Part shown: positions 29,044-38,519 of the stretch, piece by piece
Layout: each line of letters begins with the position of its first letter
Position numbering within the stretch: the stretch's first letter is position 1
Origin: Gallionella sp.
GTDB lineage: Bacteria > Pseudomonadota > Gammaproteobacteria > Burkholderiales > Gallionellaceae
Length of the DNA: 64,000 bases
Reading direction: 5' to 3'
Assembly (NCBI GenBank): GCA_013044075.1
Contig: JABEVG010000030.1
Location: 1 to 64,000, forward strand
Program-made: the position numbers and the translations under genes
The notes under the pieces: generated by a model
The model's database searches: none
The model's input: only the letters and a program-made list of their open reading frames with translations
What the model was told of the DNA's origin: nothing

Positions 29044-29124
29044 TTACCTCCACCCCTCATCATCCATAACGATGATCAGTCCGGTGACAAGAAATAAACC
29101 AATAAAAATTATCGCTTCGGTCAT
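29044..29124 (-). CDS. 26-residue membrane miniprotein
   Basis: This is a short reading frame with an unusually good ribosome site: AAGGAGAG (29130-29137 on the minus strand) sits 5 bases before ATG. The product starts MTEAIIFIGLFLVTGLIIVM and ends in DDEGWR, so it is one hydrophobic helix with an acidic, charged tail. A terminator-like hairpin lies downstream at 28944-28972 in the matching orientation. Small single-helix proteins often stabilise or regulate larger membrane complexes; no family or partner is recognised. It is not part of leuA, whose stop lies 250 bases upstream in the same direction. Confidence 0.6.
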   Translation of the reverse strand: MTEAIIFIGLFLVTGLIIVMDDEGWR

Positions 29125-29374
29125 TTTCACTCTCCTTGGTAATTTAGAAGAAACTTAAAGTCGGCATCACGGCTACCCAATCATTCCGACAGTCCGAGAG
29201 CGCAATCCCCCAACACCCCAAAAGAAAGCGACGGACTCACACATCACGCAACCACCGAATGACAATAACCTATAATACCTAGGGTCATTGTAATCCCTTC
29301 CATAGATAATGGTAATTATTTTTTAGCCTTTGTGGATGGTTCACACACCAACGCAACTCAGCAAGAAAGGTGCA

Positions 29375-30910
29375 TCACAACTGCGGATGGGCCCGTTCGG
29401 CATTGTTGTGCAACTTGTTCAAGGCGTTCAGATACGCCTTGGCTGATGCCACTACGATGTCGGTATCCGCACCCTGACCGTTGACGATGCGCCCGCCCTT
29501 GGACAGGCGCACCGTGACCTCGCCCTGCGCATCCGTGCCGCTGGTGATGTTGTTCACCGAGTACAGTTGCAACTCGGTGCCGCTGGACACGATCTTTTCG
29601 ATAGCCTGAAATGTGGCATCGACCGGCCCGCCACCCTGCATCTCCGCCTCGTGTTCGGTGTTGCCTATACTCATCACGACCTTGGCGACGGGCAAAATTC
29701 CGGTCTCGCAGTGCGCGCGCAAGGACACCAGACGGTAATGCTCGCTGACCTTGGTCACCGCCTCCTCGCTTACCAGAGCCTGCAAGTCCTCGTCGTATAT
29801 CTCGTGCTTGCGGTCGGCCAGTTCTTTGAAACGATTAAAGGCGGCAACAAAATCTTCTTCGCTGGCAAACTCGATATTCAATGCGGCAAAACGCTGGCGC
29901 AAGGCGTTGCGCCCGGACAACTTGCCCAAGCTCAATTTGTTGGCATTCCAGCCCACGTCTTCGGCACGCATGATCTCGTAGGTCTCGCGGTGTTTGAGCA
30001 CGCCGTCCTGATGGATGCCGGACTCGTGCGCGAACGCGTTCGCACCCACGATGGCCTTGTTCGGCTGCACCGGATAGCCGGTGATACTCGACACCAGCTT
30101 CGAGGTCGGCACGATCTGCGTGGCGTCGATGCGGGTGTCCAGATTGAAGATGTCACGGCGCGTACGCACCGCCATCACGACTTCTTCCAACGAGGCGTTA
30201 CCGGCACGTTCGCCCAAGCCATTGATAGTGCATTCGACCTGACGCGCACCATTCAACACGGCGGACAAGGAGTTGGCCACCGCCAAACCCAGATCGTTGT
30301 GGCAATGCGTGGACCAGATCACCTTGCCGGAATCCGGCACGCGGGCGATCAGTTGCCGCATGCGTTCGCCCCAGGCGAAAGGAATGGAATAGCCCACTGT
30401 GTCGGGCACATTGAGCGTCTTGGCTCCCGCCTTGATGACTTCGTCGAACACCTGCACCAGAAAATCCATGTCAGAGCGCACCGCGTCCTCGGCGGAGAAC
30501 TCCACATCGTCGGTGTATTCCAACGCCCACTTCACGGCCTGCACGGCGCGTTCCAACACTTGGTCCTGGCTCATGCGCAACTTATGTTGCATGTGGATAG
30601 GGCTGGTGGCGATGAAGGTGTGTATGCGTCCCGATTTAGCGGGCTTAATCGCCTCACCGGCACGGCGCACATCATTCTCGCTGGCGCGCGCCAAGGAGCA
30701 CACGGTGGCCCCGGTGATGATCTCCGCCAAGGATTGCACCGCCGCAAAATCTCCGGGACTCGCCGCCGCGAAACCCGCTTCGATCACATCCACGCCCAGT
30801 TTTTCCAATTGGCGTGCGATGCGTATCTTCATTTCGCGGGTCATCGCCGCGCCGGGACTCTGCTCGCCATCGCGCAACGTGGTATCAAAAATAATTAACT
30901 TGTTAGACAT
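29375..30910 (-). CDS. leuA: 2-isopropylmalate synthase
   Basis: LeuA condenses acetyl-CoA with 2-oxoisovalerate in the first committed step of leucine synthesis. The N-terminal TIM barrel carries [13 protein letters not shown] and the metal-binding [11 protein letters not shown]. The C-terminal regulatory domain for leucine feedback is present (about 395-500). At 511 residues it is the long bacterial form. ATG 30910 has AGGAG 7 bases upstream. A Leu-rich short reading frame precedes it by 79 bases and may control it. It shares direction with pssA, psd and the ilv genes. Confidence 0.97.
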   Translation of the reverse strand: MSNKLIIFDTTLRDGEQSPGAAMTREMKIRIARQLEKLGVDVIEAGFAAASPGDFAAVQSLAEIITGATVCSLARASENDVRRAGEAIKPAKSGRIHTFIATSPIHMQHKLRMSQDQVLERAVQAVKWALEYTDDVEFSAEDAVRSDMDFLVQVFDEVIKAGAKTLNVPDTVGYSIPFAWGERMRQLIARVPDSGKVIWSTHCHNDLGLAVANSLSAVLNGARQVECTINGLGERAGNASLEEVVMAVRTRRDIFNLDTRIDATQIVPTSKLVSSITGYPVQPNKAIVGANAFAHESGIHQDGVLKHRETYEIMRAEDVGWNANKLSLGKLSGRNALRQRFAALNIEFASEEDFVAAFNRFKELADRKHEIYDEDLQALVSEEAVTKVSEHYRLVSLRAHCETGILPVAKVVMSIGNTEHEAEMQGGGPVDATFQAIEKIVSSGTELQLYSVNNITSGTDAQGEVTVRLSKGGRIVNGQGADTDIVVASAKAYLNALNKLHNNAERAHPQL

Positions 30911-30989
30911 GACTTGCTCCTGCAAATAGACATAACCTGCGACGCTTGTATGAAGTCGCCGCGCTTGCTTACTTTTTTGGGGGAAATAG

Positions 30990-31070
30990 TTAGCGCGCGC
31001 CGCGCAGCAGTAGCGCGGCCAGCAGGCTGAACGTGGAATGAAGCAAAGCGATGTGCGTGGAAAAATGCAT
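30990..31070 (-). CDS. Leu-rich putative leader peptide of leuA
   Basis: The 26-codon frame reads [17 protein letters not shown], then AALLLRGAR and stop, with 8 Leu including one LLL and two LL clusters. It lies 79 bases before leuA in the same direction. A promoter (TTGCAT, 16 bases, TAATAT) ends 7 bases before its ATG, so its message would be nearly leaderless. Leu codons of this density suggest ribosome stalling under leucine shortage, as with leuL in enterobacteria. A following hairpin GCGAC...GTCGC (30936-30958 region) is visible, but no U-rich terminator is, so the mechanism could be translational or Rho-linked. Production of the peptide is not proven. Confidence 0.55.
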   Translation of the reverse strand: MHFSTHIALLHSTFSLLAALLLRGAR

Positions 31071-31077
31071 GGGCTGG

Positions 31078-31105
31078 ATATTAACAGTTTTGTTCATTCA
31101 TGCAA
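31078..31105 (-). promoter_or_regulatory. Sigma-70 promoter of the leuA leader
   Basis: On the minus strand TTGCAT (31100-31105) and TAATAT (31078-31083) are separated by 16 bases. The predicted start point falls at about 31071, next to the leader ATG. The -35 box overlaps the end of pssA. Confidence 0.6.
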
Positions 31106-31847
31106 CAGGATGAGCGTTTTTGCGTCTGCGCACGAACCACATCACGAAACCCGATAGGGCGTAGGCCAAAAACAAACCGAACAACACACCCGGCGGGTAA
31201 CTCGAAATGAGAATAAAAACAATCGCGATCAAAAAAATCACCAGGAACGGTACGCTCTTGCGCATATTGAAATCTTTGAAGCTGTAGAACGGCAAGTTAC
31301 TGACCATACTCAGACCAGCAAACACCGCGATAGCCGCCGCATACCAGCGCACCGATTCACCTTTGAAACCGTAATCCAGCATCACCCAGACAAACCCGGC
31401 GACCAACGCCGCCGCCGCAGGACTCGGCAAGCCTTGAAAATAGCGTTTATCGACCACATCGATGTTGGTATTGAAGCGCGCCAGGCGCAATGCCGTGGCA
31501 CAGCAATAAATGAAAGCGGCGAACCAGCCCCATTTGCCCAAGCCCTTCAATGCCCATTCATACACCACCAAGGACGGGGCGACACCGAACGAAACCATGT
31601 CTGACAAACTGTCGTACTCCGCCCCGAATTCGCTCTGGGTGTGAGTCAGACGCGCGACCCGACCATCCAGACCGTCCAGCACCATGGCAATAAAAATCGC
31701 CACAGCGGCGATCTCGAATTTATTGTTCATGGCCTGGACGATGGCGTAAAAACCGGCAAACAAAGCCCCCGTGGTAAACAGATTGGGGAGCAAATAAATG
31801 CCGCGTTTGCGCAGCGTCATCGGTTTGCGTGTATTGAATTCGTCCAT
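31098..31847 (-). CDS. pssA: CDP-diacylglycerol-serine O-phosphatidyltransferase
   Basis: PssA makes phosphatidylserine from CDP-diacylglycerol and serine in the inner membrane. The CDP-alcohol phosphotransferase motif is complete, in the segment DGLDGRVARL through EYDSLSD (D-G-x2-A-R-x8-G-x3-D-x3-D). About seven or eight membrane segments follow, and the C-terminus is basic (RRRKNAHPVA). At 249 residues it is the integral-membrane type II form. The stop is 9 bases after psd in the same direction, so the two successive steps of phosphatidylethanolamine synthesis are co-transcribed. Confidence 0.95.
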   Translation of the reverse strand: MDEFNTRKPMTLRKRGIYLLPNLFTTGALFAGFYAIVQAMNNKFEIAAVAIFIAMVLDGLDGRVARLTHTQSEFGAEYDSLSDMVSFGVAPSLVVYEWALKGLGKWGWFAAFIYCCATALRLARFNTNIDVVDKRYFQGLPSPAAAALVAGFVWVMLDYGFKGESVRWYAAAIAVFAGLSMVSNLPFYSFKDFNMRKSVPFLVIFLIAIVFILISSYPPGVLFGLFLAYALSGFVMWFVRRRKNAHPVA

Positions 31848-31856
31848 GCCCGCAGA

Positions 31857-32504
31857 TTAACCGTTTTGCGCCAACATTGCCAAGACAGTCGCGGTCGCCG
31901 ACACCTTGTCACCGATGCTGACTTTGACATCGGCATCCACAGGCAGATACACGTCCACACGCGAACCGAAGCGGATGAAGCCGTAACGCTGGCCGCGTGT
32001 CAGCACATCGCCCGCCTTGACGTAACACAAGATGCGGCGTGCGATCAGTCCGGCCACCTGGACGAAGGTCACCGTTTGCTTGTCGTTGGTAGTCAATACG
32101 ATGGCATTGCGTTCGTTCTCCAGTGACGCTTTGTCCAGGTCGGCATTCACGAACTTGCCGGGGAAATACTGAACCTGCTCTATCTTGCCGTCCACCGGAC
32201 TACGGTTGGAATGCACGTTGAATACGTTCATGAACACGCTGATCAGAATCGCCTCGCGTTGCCCATAAGGATCCTGGGTGCGCTCGACCTTGATAACGCG
32301 ACCATCAGCCGGAGACAGAACCGCACCGACAGCTTGAGGAATTTCGCGCGGCGGATCGCGGAAGAATTGCAGCACAAACAGCGCGATGATCCACACGGGT
32401 ATCGACCAGATGGCACACCAGATAGTGGCGGCGATGGCCAGGATCAGCGCAATCGCCAAAAACGGCCAACCCTCGCGGGCGATGATGGGGTGGGGATAAT
32501 TCAT
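31857..32504 (-). CDS. psd: Phosphatidylserine decarboxylase, short form
   Basis: Psd converts phosphatidylserine to phosphatidylethanolamine. The 215-residue protein has two N-terminal membrane segments, the conserved LSPADGRVI and [16 protein letters not shown], and the self-cleavage site [10 protein letters not shown], where the serine becomes the pyruvoyl cofactor. This is the short class common in betaproteobacteria beside ilvC and pssA. It precedes pssA on the same transcript by 9 bases. Confidence 0.95.
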   Translation of the reverse strand: MNYPHPIIAREGWPFLAIALILAIAATIWCAIWSIPVWIIALFVLQFFRDPPREIPQAVGAVLSPADGRVIKVERTQDPYGQREAILISVFMNVFNVHSNRSPVDGKIEQVQYFPGKFVNADLDKASLENERNAIVLTTNDKQTVTFVQVAGLIARRILCYVKAGDVLTRGQRYGFIRFGSRVDVYLPVDADVKVSIGDKVSATATVLAMLAQNG

Positions 32505-32524
32505 AGATGTCGTTGAATCGTCGT

Positions 32525-32625
32525 AAGACGTAAGTGGTAGTTGGTGTGCGTACGTCGGTCTTTGGAGACGTAAGTTGCGAGTCAGAATGGCCTTTAACTA
32601 ACAACTTACGTCTCCCAGCTTACGA

Positions 32626-32626
<1 letters not shown>
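32525..32626. repeat. Inverted repeat of the GACGTAAGTTG type between ilvC and psd
   Basis: GGAGACGTAAGTTG (32564-32577) pairs perfectly with CAACTTACGTCTCC (32602-32615). Short CGTAAG/CTTACG copies lie outside the stem. A related unit is at 33682-33760 on the other side of ilvC. Confidence 0.75.
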
Positions 32627-33760
<1,134 letters not shown>

Positions 33761-33777
33761 TTACGGCTGTATCTCAA

Positions 33778-34269
33778 TCACAGCTTGAGTATGCGCTCGC
33801 CGCGCCCGATGCCGGAAGCCCCGGTGCGCACGGTCTCCAGGATCAAATCGCGGGCGATACTCTGCAAAAAACTGTCCAGCTTGACACGTGTGCCGGTCAG
33901 TTCAATGGTGTAGGTGTTGGCAGACACATCCAGAATGCGGCCCCGGAAAATATCGGCCATGCGCTTTAACTCGTCACGTGCCGCACCTTCGGCTCTCACC
34001 TTGACCAACATCAACTCGCGCTCCAGATGTTCGCCCTCGCTCAGATCCATCACCGCTGCCACGTCAATCAACTTGTTCAACTGCTTGGTGATCTGCTCGA
34101 TGACCGCATCTGAACCGCGTGTCACGATAGTCATGCGCGACAGGGTCGCATCTTCGGTGGGTGCGACGGTAAGCGACTCGATGTTGTAGTTTCGCGCCGA
34201 GAACAAACCGGCCACGCGCGACAACGCACCCGCCTCGTTCTCGATCAATACGGAAATAATGTGGCGCAT
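33778..34269 (-). CDS. ilvH: Acetolactate synthase small subunit
   Basis: The small subunit gives the synthase full activity and valine feedback. The N-terminal ACT domain is clear (MRHIISVLIENEAGALSRVA, then RNYNIESLTVAPTED). A second ACT-like C-terminal region follows (YTIELTGTRVKLDSFL). The product has 163 residues. ATG 34269 overlaps the ilvI stop by one base; a GTG one codon upstream is possible. It follows ilvI directly, as usual. Confidence 0.97.
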   Translation of the reverse strand: MRHIISVLIENEAGALSRVAGLFSARNYNIESLTVAPTEDATLSRMTIVTRGSDAVIEQITKQLNKLIDVAAVMDLSEGEHLERELMLVKVRAEGAARDELKRMADIFRGRILDVSANTYTIELTGTRVKLDSFLQSIARDLILETVRTGASGIGRGERILKL

Positions 34270-35978
34270 CACAAGTCCTCCGACAAAACCACTTCCGACA
34301 AACCTTTGCCACCGGGAACCATGGGAAACACGTTTTCTTTGGGGTCGGTTTGAAAGTCCATGAATACCAGCTCCTTTTTGCGCGCGAACGCCTCCTTCAA
34401 CGCCGGCTCCACATCGGAAGGCTGCTCAATGCGCATACCCACGTGGCCGTAAGCCTCGGCCAGCTTGACAAAATCGGGCAAAGCATCCATGTAAGACTCC
34501 GAATAACGGTCGCCATGGAAGAATTGCTGCCATTGCCGCACCATGCCCAGATAGCGATTGTTCAGCGACAGCACTTTGATCGGCAGGTGGAACTGCTTGC
34601 AGGTGGACAACTCCTGGATGTTCATCTGGATACTGCCTTCGCCGGTGACGCAGGCGACGGTCGCTTCGGGATGTTTGAGCTGCACGCCCATCGCGGCGGG
34701 CAAGCCGAAGCCCATCGTACCCAGGCCGCCGGAGTTGATCCAGCGACGCGGCTGATCGAACTTGTAGTACTGCGCCGCCCACATCTGGTGCTGGCCCACA
34801 TCGGAAGTCACGAAGGCATCGCCGTGCGTGATTTTGTACAGCGTCTCGATCACGTACTGCGGTTTGATGATCTCGGTGGAATTCTTATAGCGCAGACCGC
34901 CACCGGCCACATTCCACTCTTTGATTTGTTTCCACCAGGCGGCCAAATCTGCAGCATCCGGCTGTTGTTTGCTCGCGCGCAACACCGCCAGCAACTCATC
35001 CAAAACCGGCTTGAGCTCACCCACGATAGGCACATCGACTTTGACACGCTTCGCGATGGATGAAGGGTCGATGTCGATATGAATGATCTTGCGCGGCACT
35101 TGCGCAAAATGTTCGACATTGCCGATCACTCGGTCATCGAAACGCGCACCGATCGCCACGAGCACATCGCAATGCTGCATCGCCATATTGGCTTCGTAAG
35201 TGCCGTGCATACCCAACATGCCGACAAACTGCTTGTCCGTCGCGGGAAAGCCTCCCAAACCCATCAAGGTATTGGTGATGGGGAAGCCCAGCAAGCGTAC
35301 CAACCCGGTCAACTGCTCCGCCGCACCCGACAGCACCACCCCGCCGCCCGCATAGATCATGGGCCGCTTCGCGCCCAGCAACAGTTGTGCGGCGCGCTTG
35401 ATCTGCGTGCTATCGCCCTTGCCCACCGGGTTATAAGCGCGAATGCTGACATTTTCCGGATAGATAAACTCGGTTCTTTGATTGGAAATATCCTTGGGGA
35501 TATCCACCAACACCGGGCCGGGTCGCCCCGATTTAGCAAGGTAGAAGGCTTTCTTGATCGTAGGCGCGATATCTTTCACGTCTTTGATCAAAAAATTATG
35601 CTTCACGCAGGGACGCGTGATACCGACAGCATCGACCTCCTGAAAGGCATCCTCACCGATTGCGTAGCTCGGCACCTGACCGCTGATCACGACCATGGGG
35701 ATGGAGTCCATATAAGCGGTTGCTATCCCGGTGACGGCGTTGGTAATGCCGGGGCCTGAAGTCACCAATGCCACGCCGACCTTGTCGGAAGATCGTGCGT
35801 AACCATCGGCCGCATGAATCGCCGCCTGCTCGTGGCGCACCAGAATATGCTTGACTTGCTCCTGCTGAAACAGCGCATCGTAAATATGTAGTACTGCTCC
35901 GCCGGGATAGCCGAAAAGATACTCGACCCCCTCTTCCTGCAAACAGCGGATAGCGATTTCTGCGCCCGTCAACTCCAT
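34269..35978 (-). CDS. ilvI: Acetolactate synthase large subunit
   Basis: This ThDP-dependent enzyme joins two pyruvates, or pyruvate and 2-oxobutyrate, to start valine and isoleucine synthesis. The 569-residue protein has the activated-glutamate segment LVRHEQAAIHAADGYAR, the FAD-contact region of the family and the ThDP/Mg2+ motif in VTGEGSIQMNIQELSTC followed by NNRYLGMVRQWQ. ATG 35978 has AGGGTG upstream and fits MELTGAEI; a GTG three codons earlier is less likely. A sigma-70 promoter lies at 36016-36044. The gene is divergent from an ECF sigma-factor gene. Confidence 0.97.
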   Translation of the reverse strand: MELTGAEIAIRCLQEEGVEYLFGYPGGAVLHIYDALFQQEQVKHILVRHEQAAIHAADGYARSSDKVGVALVTSGPGITNAVTGIATAYMDSIPMVVISGQVPSYAIGEDAFQEVDAVGITRPCVKHNFLIKDVKDIAPTIKKAFYLAKSGRPGPVLVDIPKDISNQRTEFIYPENVSIRAYNPVGKGDSTQIKRAAQLLLGAKRPMIYAGGGVVLSGAAEQLTGLVRLLGFPITNTLMGLGGFPATDKQFVGMLGMHGTYEANMAMQHCDVLVAIGARFDDRVIGNVEHFAQVPRKIIHIDIDPSSIAKRVKVDVPIVGELKPVLDELLAVLRASKQQPDAADLAAWWKQIKEWNVAGGGLRYKNSTEIIKPQYVIETLYKITHGDAFVTSDVGQHQMWAAQYYKFDQPRRWINSGGLGTMGFGLPAAMGVQLKHPEATVACVTGEGSIQMNIQELSTCKQFHLPIKVLSLNNRYLGMVRQWQQFFHGDRYSESYMDALPDFVKLAEAYGHVGMRIEQPSDVEPALKEAFARKKELVFMDFQTDPKENVFPMVPGGKGLSEVVLSEDL

Positions 35979-36015
35979 CACAAACACCCTAAAATTTAAG
36001 CCAAAAAGACCGCGT

Positions 36016-36044
36016 AAGATAAAGGTTCAGCGGGTTTTGGTCAA
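36016..36044 (-). promoter_or_regulatory. Sigma-70 promoter of the ilvI operon
   Basis: On the minus strand TTGACC (36039-36044), a 17-base spacer and TATCTT (36016-36021) make a good promoter. AAGGTT...AACCTT arms overlap it and may form an operator or hairpin. The leader would be about 30 bases. Confidence 0.65.
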
Positions 36045-36129
36045 CCTTCGCGTGTTTCTTTCGCCGTACTTTCAAGTGGTGTCAAGCGACTTCATCGTCA
36101 ATTTGCTACCATGCCGGCACTTTGCATAG

Positions 36130-36708
36130 GTGACCAAACTGAGTAGCCCAGCCGAATTAAGCGATTTTTTGAGCAGCGTGGAACGCCGTGCTTTCAAGCA
36201 GGCGAGTTTTGCTGTGCACGATACGCATACCGCGCTCGACATCGTGCAAGACGCGATGCTCAAGCTCGCGGAGAAATATGGCGGCAAACCTGTCGAGGAA
36301 TTGCCCATGCTGTTTCAGCGCATCCTGCAAAACACCATACGCGACCACTATCGTCGCCTGTCTGTTCGCAACGCCTGGACCAGCCTGTTCTCAGCCCTAC
36401 AGCCCAAGCACCAAGAGGAGGAATTCGATCCTTTGGATGTGCTTGAAGACAAAGAGAATCAAAGTGCGCCAGCCTCACCTCACGCCTCGTTCGAACAGAA
36501 GCAACTCATTGCGCTGATCGAAGCCGCACTCGGCAATCTTCCGGCACGTCAACGTGAAGCCTTCCTTCTGCGTTACTGGGAGGGACTGGACACAACCGAA
36601 ACTGCCGCCGCCATGGGCTGTACTGAAGGGAGCGTCAAGACCCACTGTTCCAGAGCGACCCACGCACTCGCGATAGCAATAAAAGCAAAAGGAGTCGAAT
36701 TACCATGA
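36130..36708 (+). CDS. ECF-type RNA polymerase sigma factor
   Basis: This 192-residue protein has sigma region 2 (about 15-85, with TALDIVQDAMLKLAEKY and MLFQRILQNTIRDHYRR) and region 4 (about 125-185, with LPARQREAFLLRYWEGLDTTETAAAMG and GSVKTHCSRATHAL). It should direct transcription of a small regulon. The start is a GTG at 36130 with no strong ribosome site, so it is not certain. It overlaps the DUF3619 gene by 4 bases, and a DUF3106 gene follows; this trio is a recurring betaproteobacterial block. The membrane protein next to it may act as its anti-sigma factor. Confidence 0.92.
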   Translation: MTKLSSPAELSDFLSSVERRAFKQASFAVHDTHTALDIVQDAMLKLAEKYGGKPVEELPMLFQRILQNTIRDHYRRLSVRNAWTSLFSALQPKHQEEEFDPLDVLEDKENQSAPASPHASFEQKQLIALIEAALGNLPARQREAFLLRYWEGLDTTETAAAMGCTEGSVKTHCSRATHALAIAIKAKGVELP

Positions 36709-37052
36709 CGACCAAACTAGACCCTAAAAAAATCACCCGATTGCTTGACCAAAGCACCCGTCAATTGGACGACAATGTTCTGTCCGCACTTCAGCAGTCG
36801 CGCGCCCAGGCACTGCAAAGACAGTCTGCACCGGTGCAGGTACTGGGGTTTACAGAACGATTTGCGGACAGCGGCTGGGCACACTTGCCGCACCCCCGCT
36901 CGGCGCGGCAGTGGGTAACGATATGCCTGCTTGCACTGGTGCTGGCGAGCGGTGCCAATCTTTGGTGGCAACACTACCATGAGCAACAAATTCAAGAGCT
37001 GGACGTTTCTATCTTGACCGATGAATTACCCCTGGATCTTTTTGTAGACTGA
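36705..37052 (+). CDS. DUF3619 membrane protein, possible anti-sigma factor
   Basis: This 115-residue protein has a cytoplasmic helical N-terminus (ITRLLDQSTRQLDDNVLSALQQSRAQAL), one membrane segment (WVTICLLALVLASGANLWW) and a short acidic outer tail (ILTDELPLDLFVD). This is the DUF3619 form. The topology and the 4-base overlap with an ECF sigma gene fit an anti-sigma factor, but no anti-sigma zinc motif is seen. The conserved tail ending in DELPLD could be the periplasmic contact point with the DUF3106 protein. These roles are inferred from order and topology. Confidence 0.85.
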   Translation: MTTKLDPKKITRLLDQSTRQLDDNVLSALQQSRAQALQRQSAPVQVLGFTERFADSGWAHLPHPRSARQWVTICLLALVLASGANLWWQHYHEQQIQELDVSILTDELPLDLFVD

Positions 37053-37072
37053 CCGGACAAGGGCATGACCAG

Positions 37073-37483
37073 ATGAAACGCATCCTTACGTCGGGATTAT
37101 TGATTGTGCTTCTCGGCGTCGCGCCGCTTTGCGCGGCGGAGCAATGGCAACAGCTCACCCCGCAACAGCAACAGGCACTTGCCCCACTCGCATCGGAATG
37201 GAACAGCCTCCCTGATCGGCAGCAAAAGAACCTGCTCGGAGTAGCCAAACGTTATTCTCAACTCTCTCCAGCAGCGCAACAACGCATGCAACAACGCCTG
37301 ATTCGATGGAGCATGCTCACCCCGGCACAGCGCAAAGCGGCACGGGAAAAATATCGCGCCTTCAGTAAAGTTCCTGTAGCACAACGCGAAGCCGTGAAGA
37401 AAATGGTCAAGCAACCGCAGGCACCCAGCCCGGCTGTCCCAATCAGCGGCGTTCCGTCCACCAAAGCATCATCAAGCCGATAA
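37073..37483 (+). CDS. DUF3106 periplasmic protein
   Basis: This 136-residue protein has a cleavable signal peptide (MKRILTSGLLIVLLGVAPLCAA) and Gln/Arg-rich helical repeats of the DUF3106 kind (WQQLTPQQQQALAPLASEW, YSQLSPAAQQRMQQRL, WSMLTPAQRKAAREKYRAF). The repeating W-x2-L-T-P-x-Q pattern resembles small periplasmic stress proteins. It follows the ECF sigma/DUF3619 pair by 20 bases, so it may sense or report an envelope state. Its 3' end overlaps lptG on the other strand by 41 bases. Confidence 0.85.
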   Translation: MKRILTSGLLIVLLGVAPLCAAEQWQQLTPQQQQALAPLASEWNSLPDRQQKNLLGVAKRYSQLSPAAQQRMQQRLIRWSMLTPAQRKAAREKYRAFSKVPVAQREAVKKMVKQPQAPSPAVPISGVPSTKASSSR

Positions 37484-38519
37484 GCAGAAACAACGTGGTC
37501 ATGGCACCGGCACTAATCAGTGGCTGCCAGTTGTTGAGCGCGCCCAGGCTCGCGAACAGCCGCCCCACAAAGTGGAAGGTCAAGCCCAGCACGATGCCCA
37601 TGAACATCTTTGCGCCTATGCCGCCGGAACGGTGCTGGTGTCCGGCAAAAGGCAGAGCCAGGACCATCATCACCAATACCGCCAGCGGATAGATCAATTT
37701 ATTCCACATGGCAATCTCGTAGCGCGCGCTTTGCTGATGGTTCTCACGCAAATGGCTCGCGTATTGATACAAGCTCCACGCCGACATTTGCTCCGGCACA
37801 ACCAGCAGCACACTCAACAGCTCGGGATTCAACGCCGAGTACCAGTCCTGAGTCGCACTGGTATGTACCGTGGTCGACAGCTTCTCGAAGCTAGTCTCCA
37901 TCGTCTCTTCCAGTTGCCAGCGTCCCGCCTCGATAAAATTGGCGCGCTTCGCGTTGGTGATGGAGAGCAAATGATAAGCGTCATCGAATTTGTAGATGGC
38001 GATGTTGCGCAAGCTGGTATCGGGCATCACATTCTTGATGTTGACGAAACTTTGCTCGTCTTTAACCCACACCCCGGAACGAAACTCTTGCAGCGACACT
38101 TGTATGTTTTTGGCTTTGAGCCGCAGTTGCTGCGCCATGCGCTCACTCGGCGGCGCAACAAACTCTCCCACCACAAAACTCAGCACCACCAGCGGCAAAG
38201 CAATCTTGAACAATGCCGAGAGCATCTGCATGAGCGATGCACCGGATGCGCGATACACCGTCAACTCCGAATTCGCGGCCATCTGCACCAGCGCGGAAAT
38301 GCTGCCCACCAATACCGCGACGGGAAACAGCTCGTAGATATGGCCCGGAATAGTGAGTACCACGAACAGCAACACATAGGCCAAATGGTATTGGCCCTGC
38401 CCGAGCCCGTTCAGTTCGTTGACGAAATCCAGAAAAGCAAACAACAGGATCAGCGCGCTGAACACCAATGCCACGCCGGCATAAATCTCACGCCCGAGAT
38501 AACGCGTCAGAATCCTCAT
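37443..38519 (-). CDS. lptG: LPS export permease LptG
   Basis: LptG is one of two inner-membrane permeases that, with LptB, pull lipopolysaccharide out of the membrane. The 358-residue protein has three N-terminal and three C-terminal membrane segments around a periplasmic jelly-roll domain (about 140-270). ATG 38519 (MRILTRYLGREIY) fits the family and overlaps the lptF stop as ATGA. An upstream in-frame start would add residues not seen in the family. The 3' end overlaps the convergent DUF3106 gene by 41 bases. Confidence 0.95.
   Translation of the reverse strand: MRILTRYLGREIYAGVALVFSALILLFAFLDFVNELNGLGQGQYHLAYVLLFVVLTIPGHIYELFPVAVLVGSISALVQMAANSELTVYRASGASLMQMLSALFKIALPLVVLSFVVGEFVAPPSERMAQQLRLKAKNIQVSLQEFRSGVWVKDEQSFVNIKNVMPDTSLRNIAIYKFDDAYHLLSITNAKRANFIEAGRWQLEETMETSFEKLSTTVHTSATQDWYSALNPELLSVLLVVPEQMSAWSLYQYASHLRENHQQSARYEIAMWNKLIYPLAVLVMMVLALPFAGHQHRSGGIGAKMFMGIVLGLTFHFVGRLFASLGALNNWQPLISAGAMTTLFLLIGLMMLWWTERR

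Larger units (their letters stand above)
28890..29374. other. Gap between hugZ and leuA
   Basis: The 485 bases hold a 12-bp perfect hairpin at 28944-28972 and a 26-codon reading frame on the minus strand at 29044-29124. An AT-rich stretch at 29240-29340 contains TGAC...GTCA arms around CCTATAATACCTAGG (29264-29292). Nothing else is recognised. Confidence 0.6.

Noticed and set aside
29567-30898. 443-codon open frame opposite leuA
   Set aside because: It is a shadow of leuA on the other strand: no ribosome site, no motif, skewed composition.
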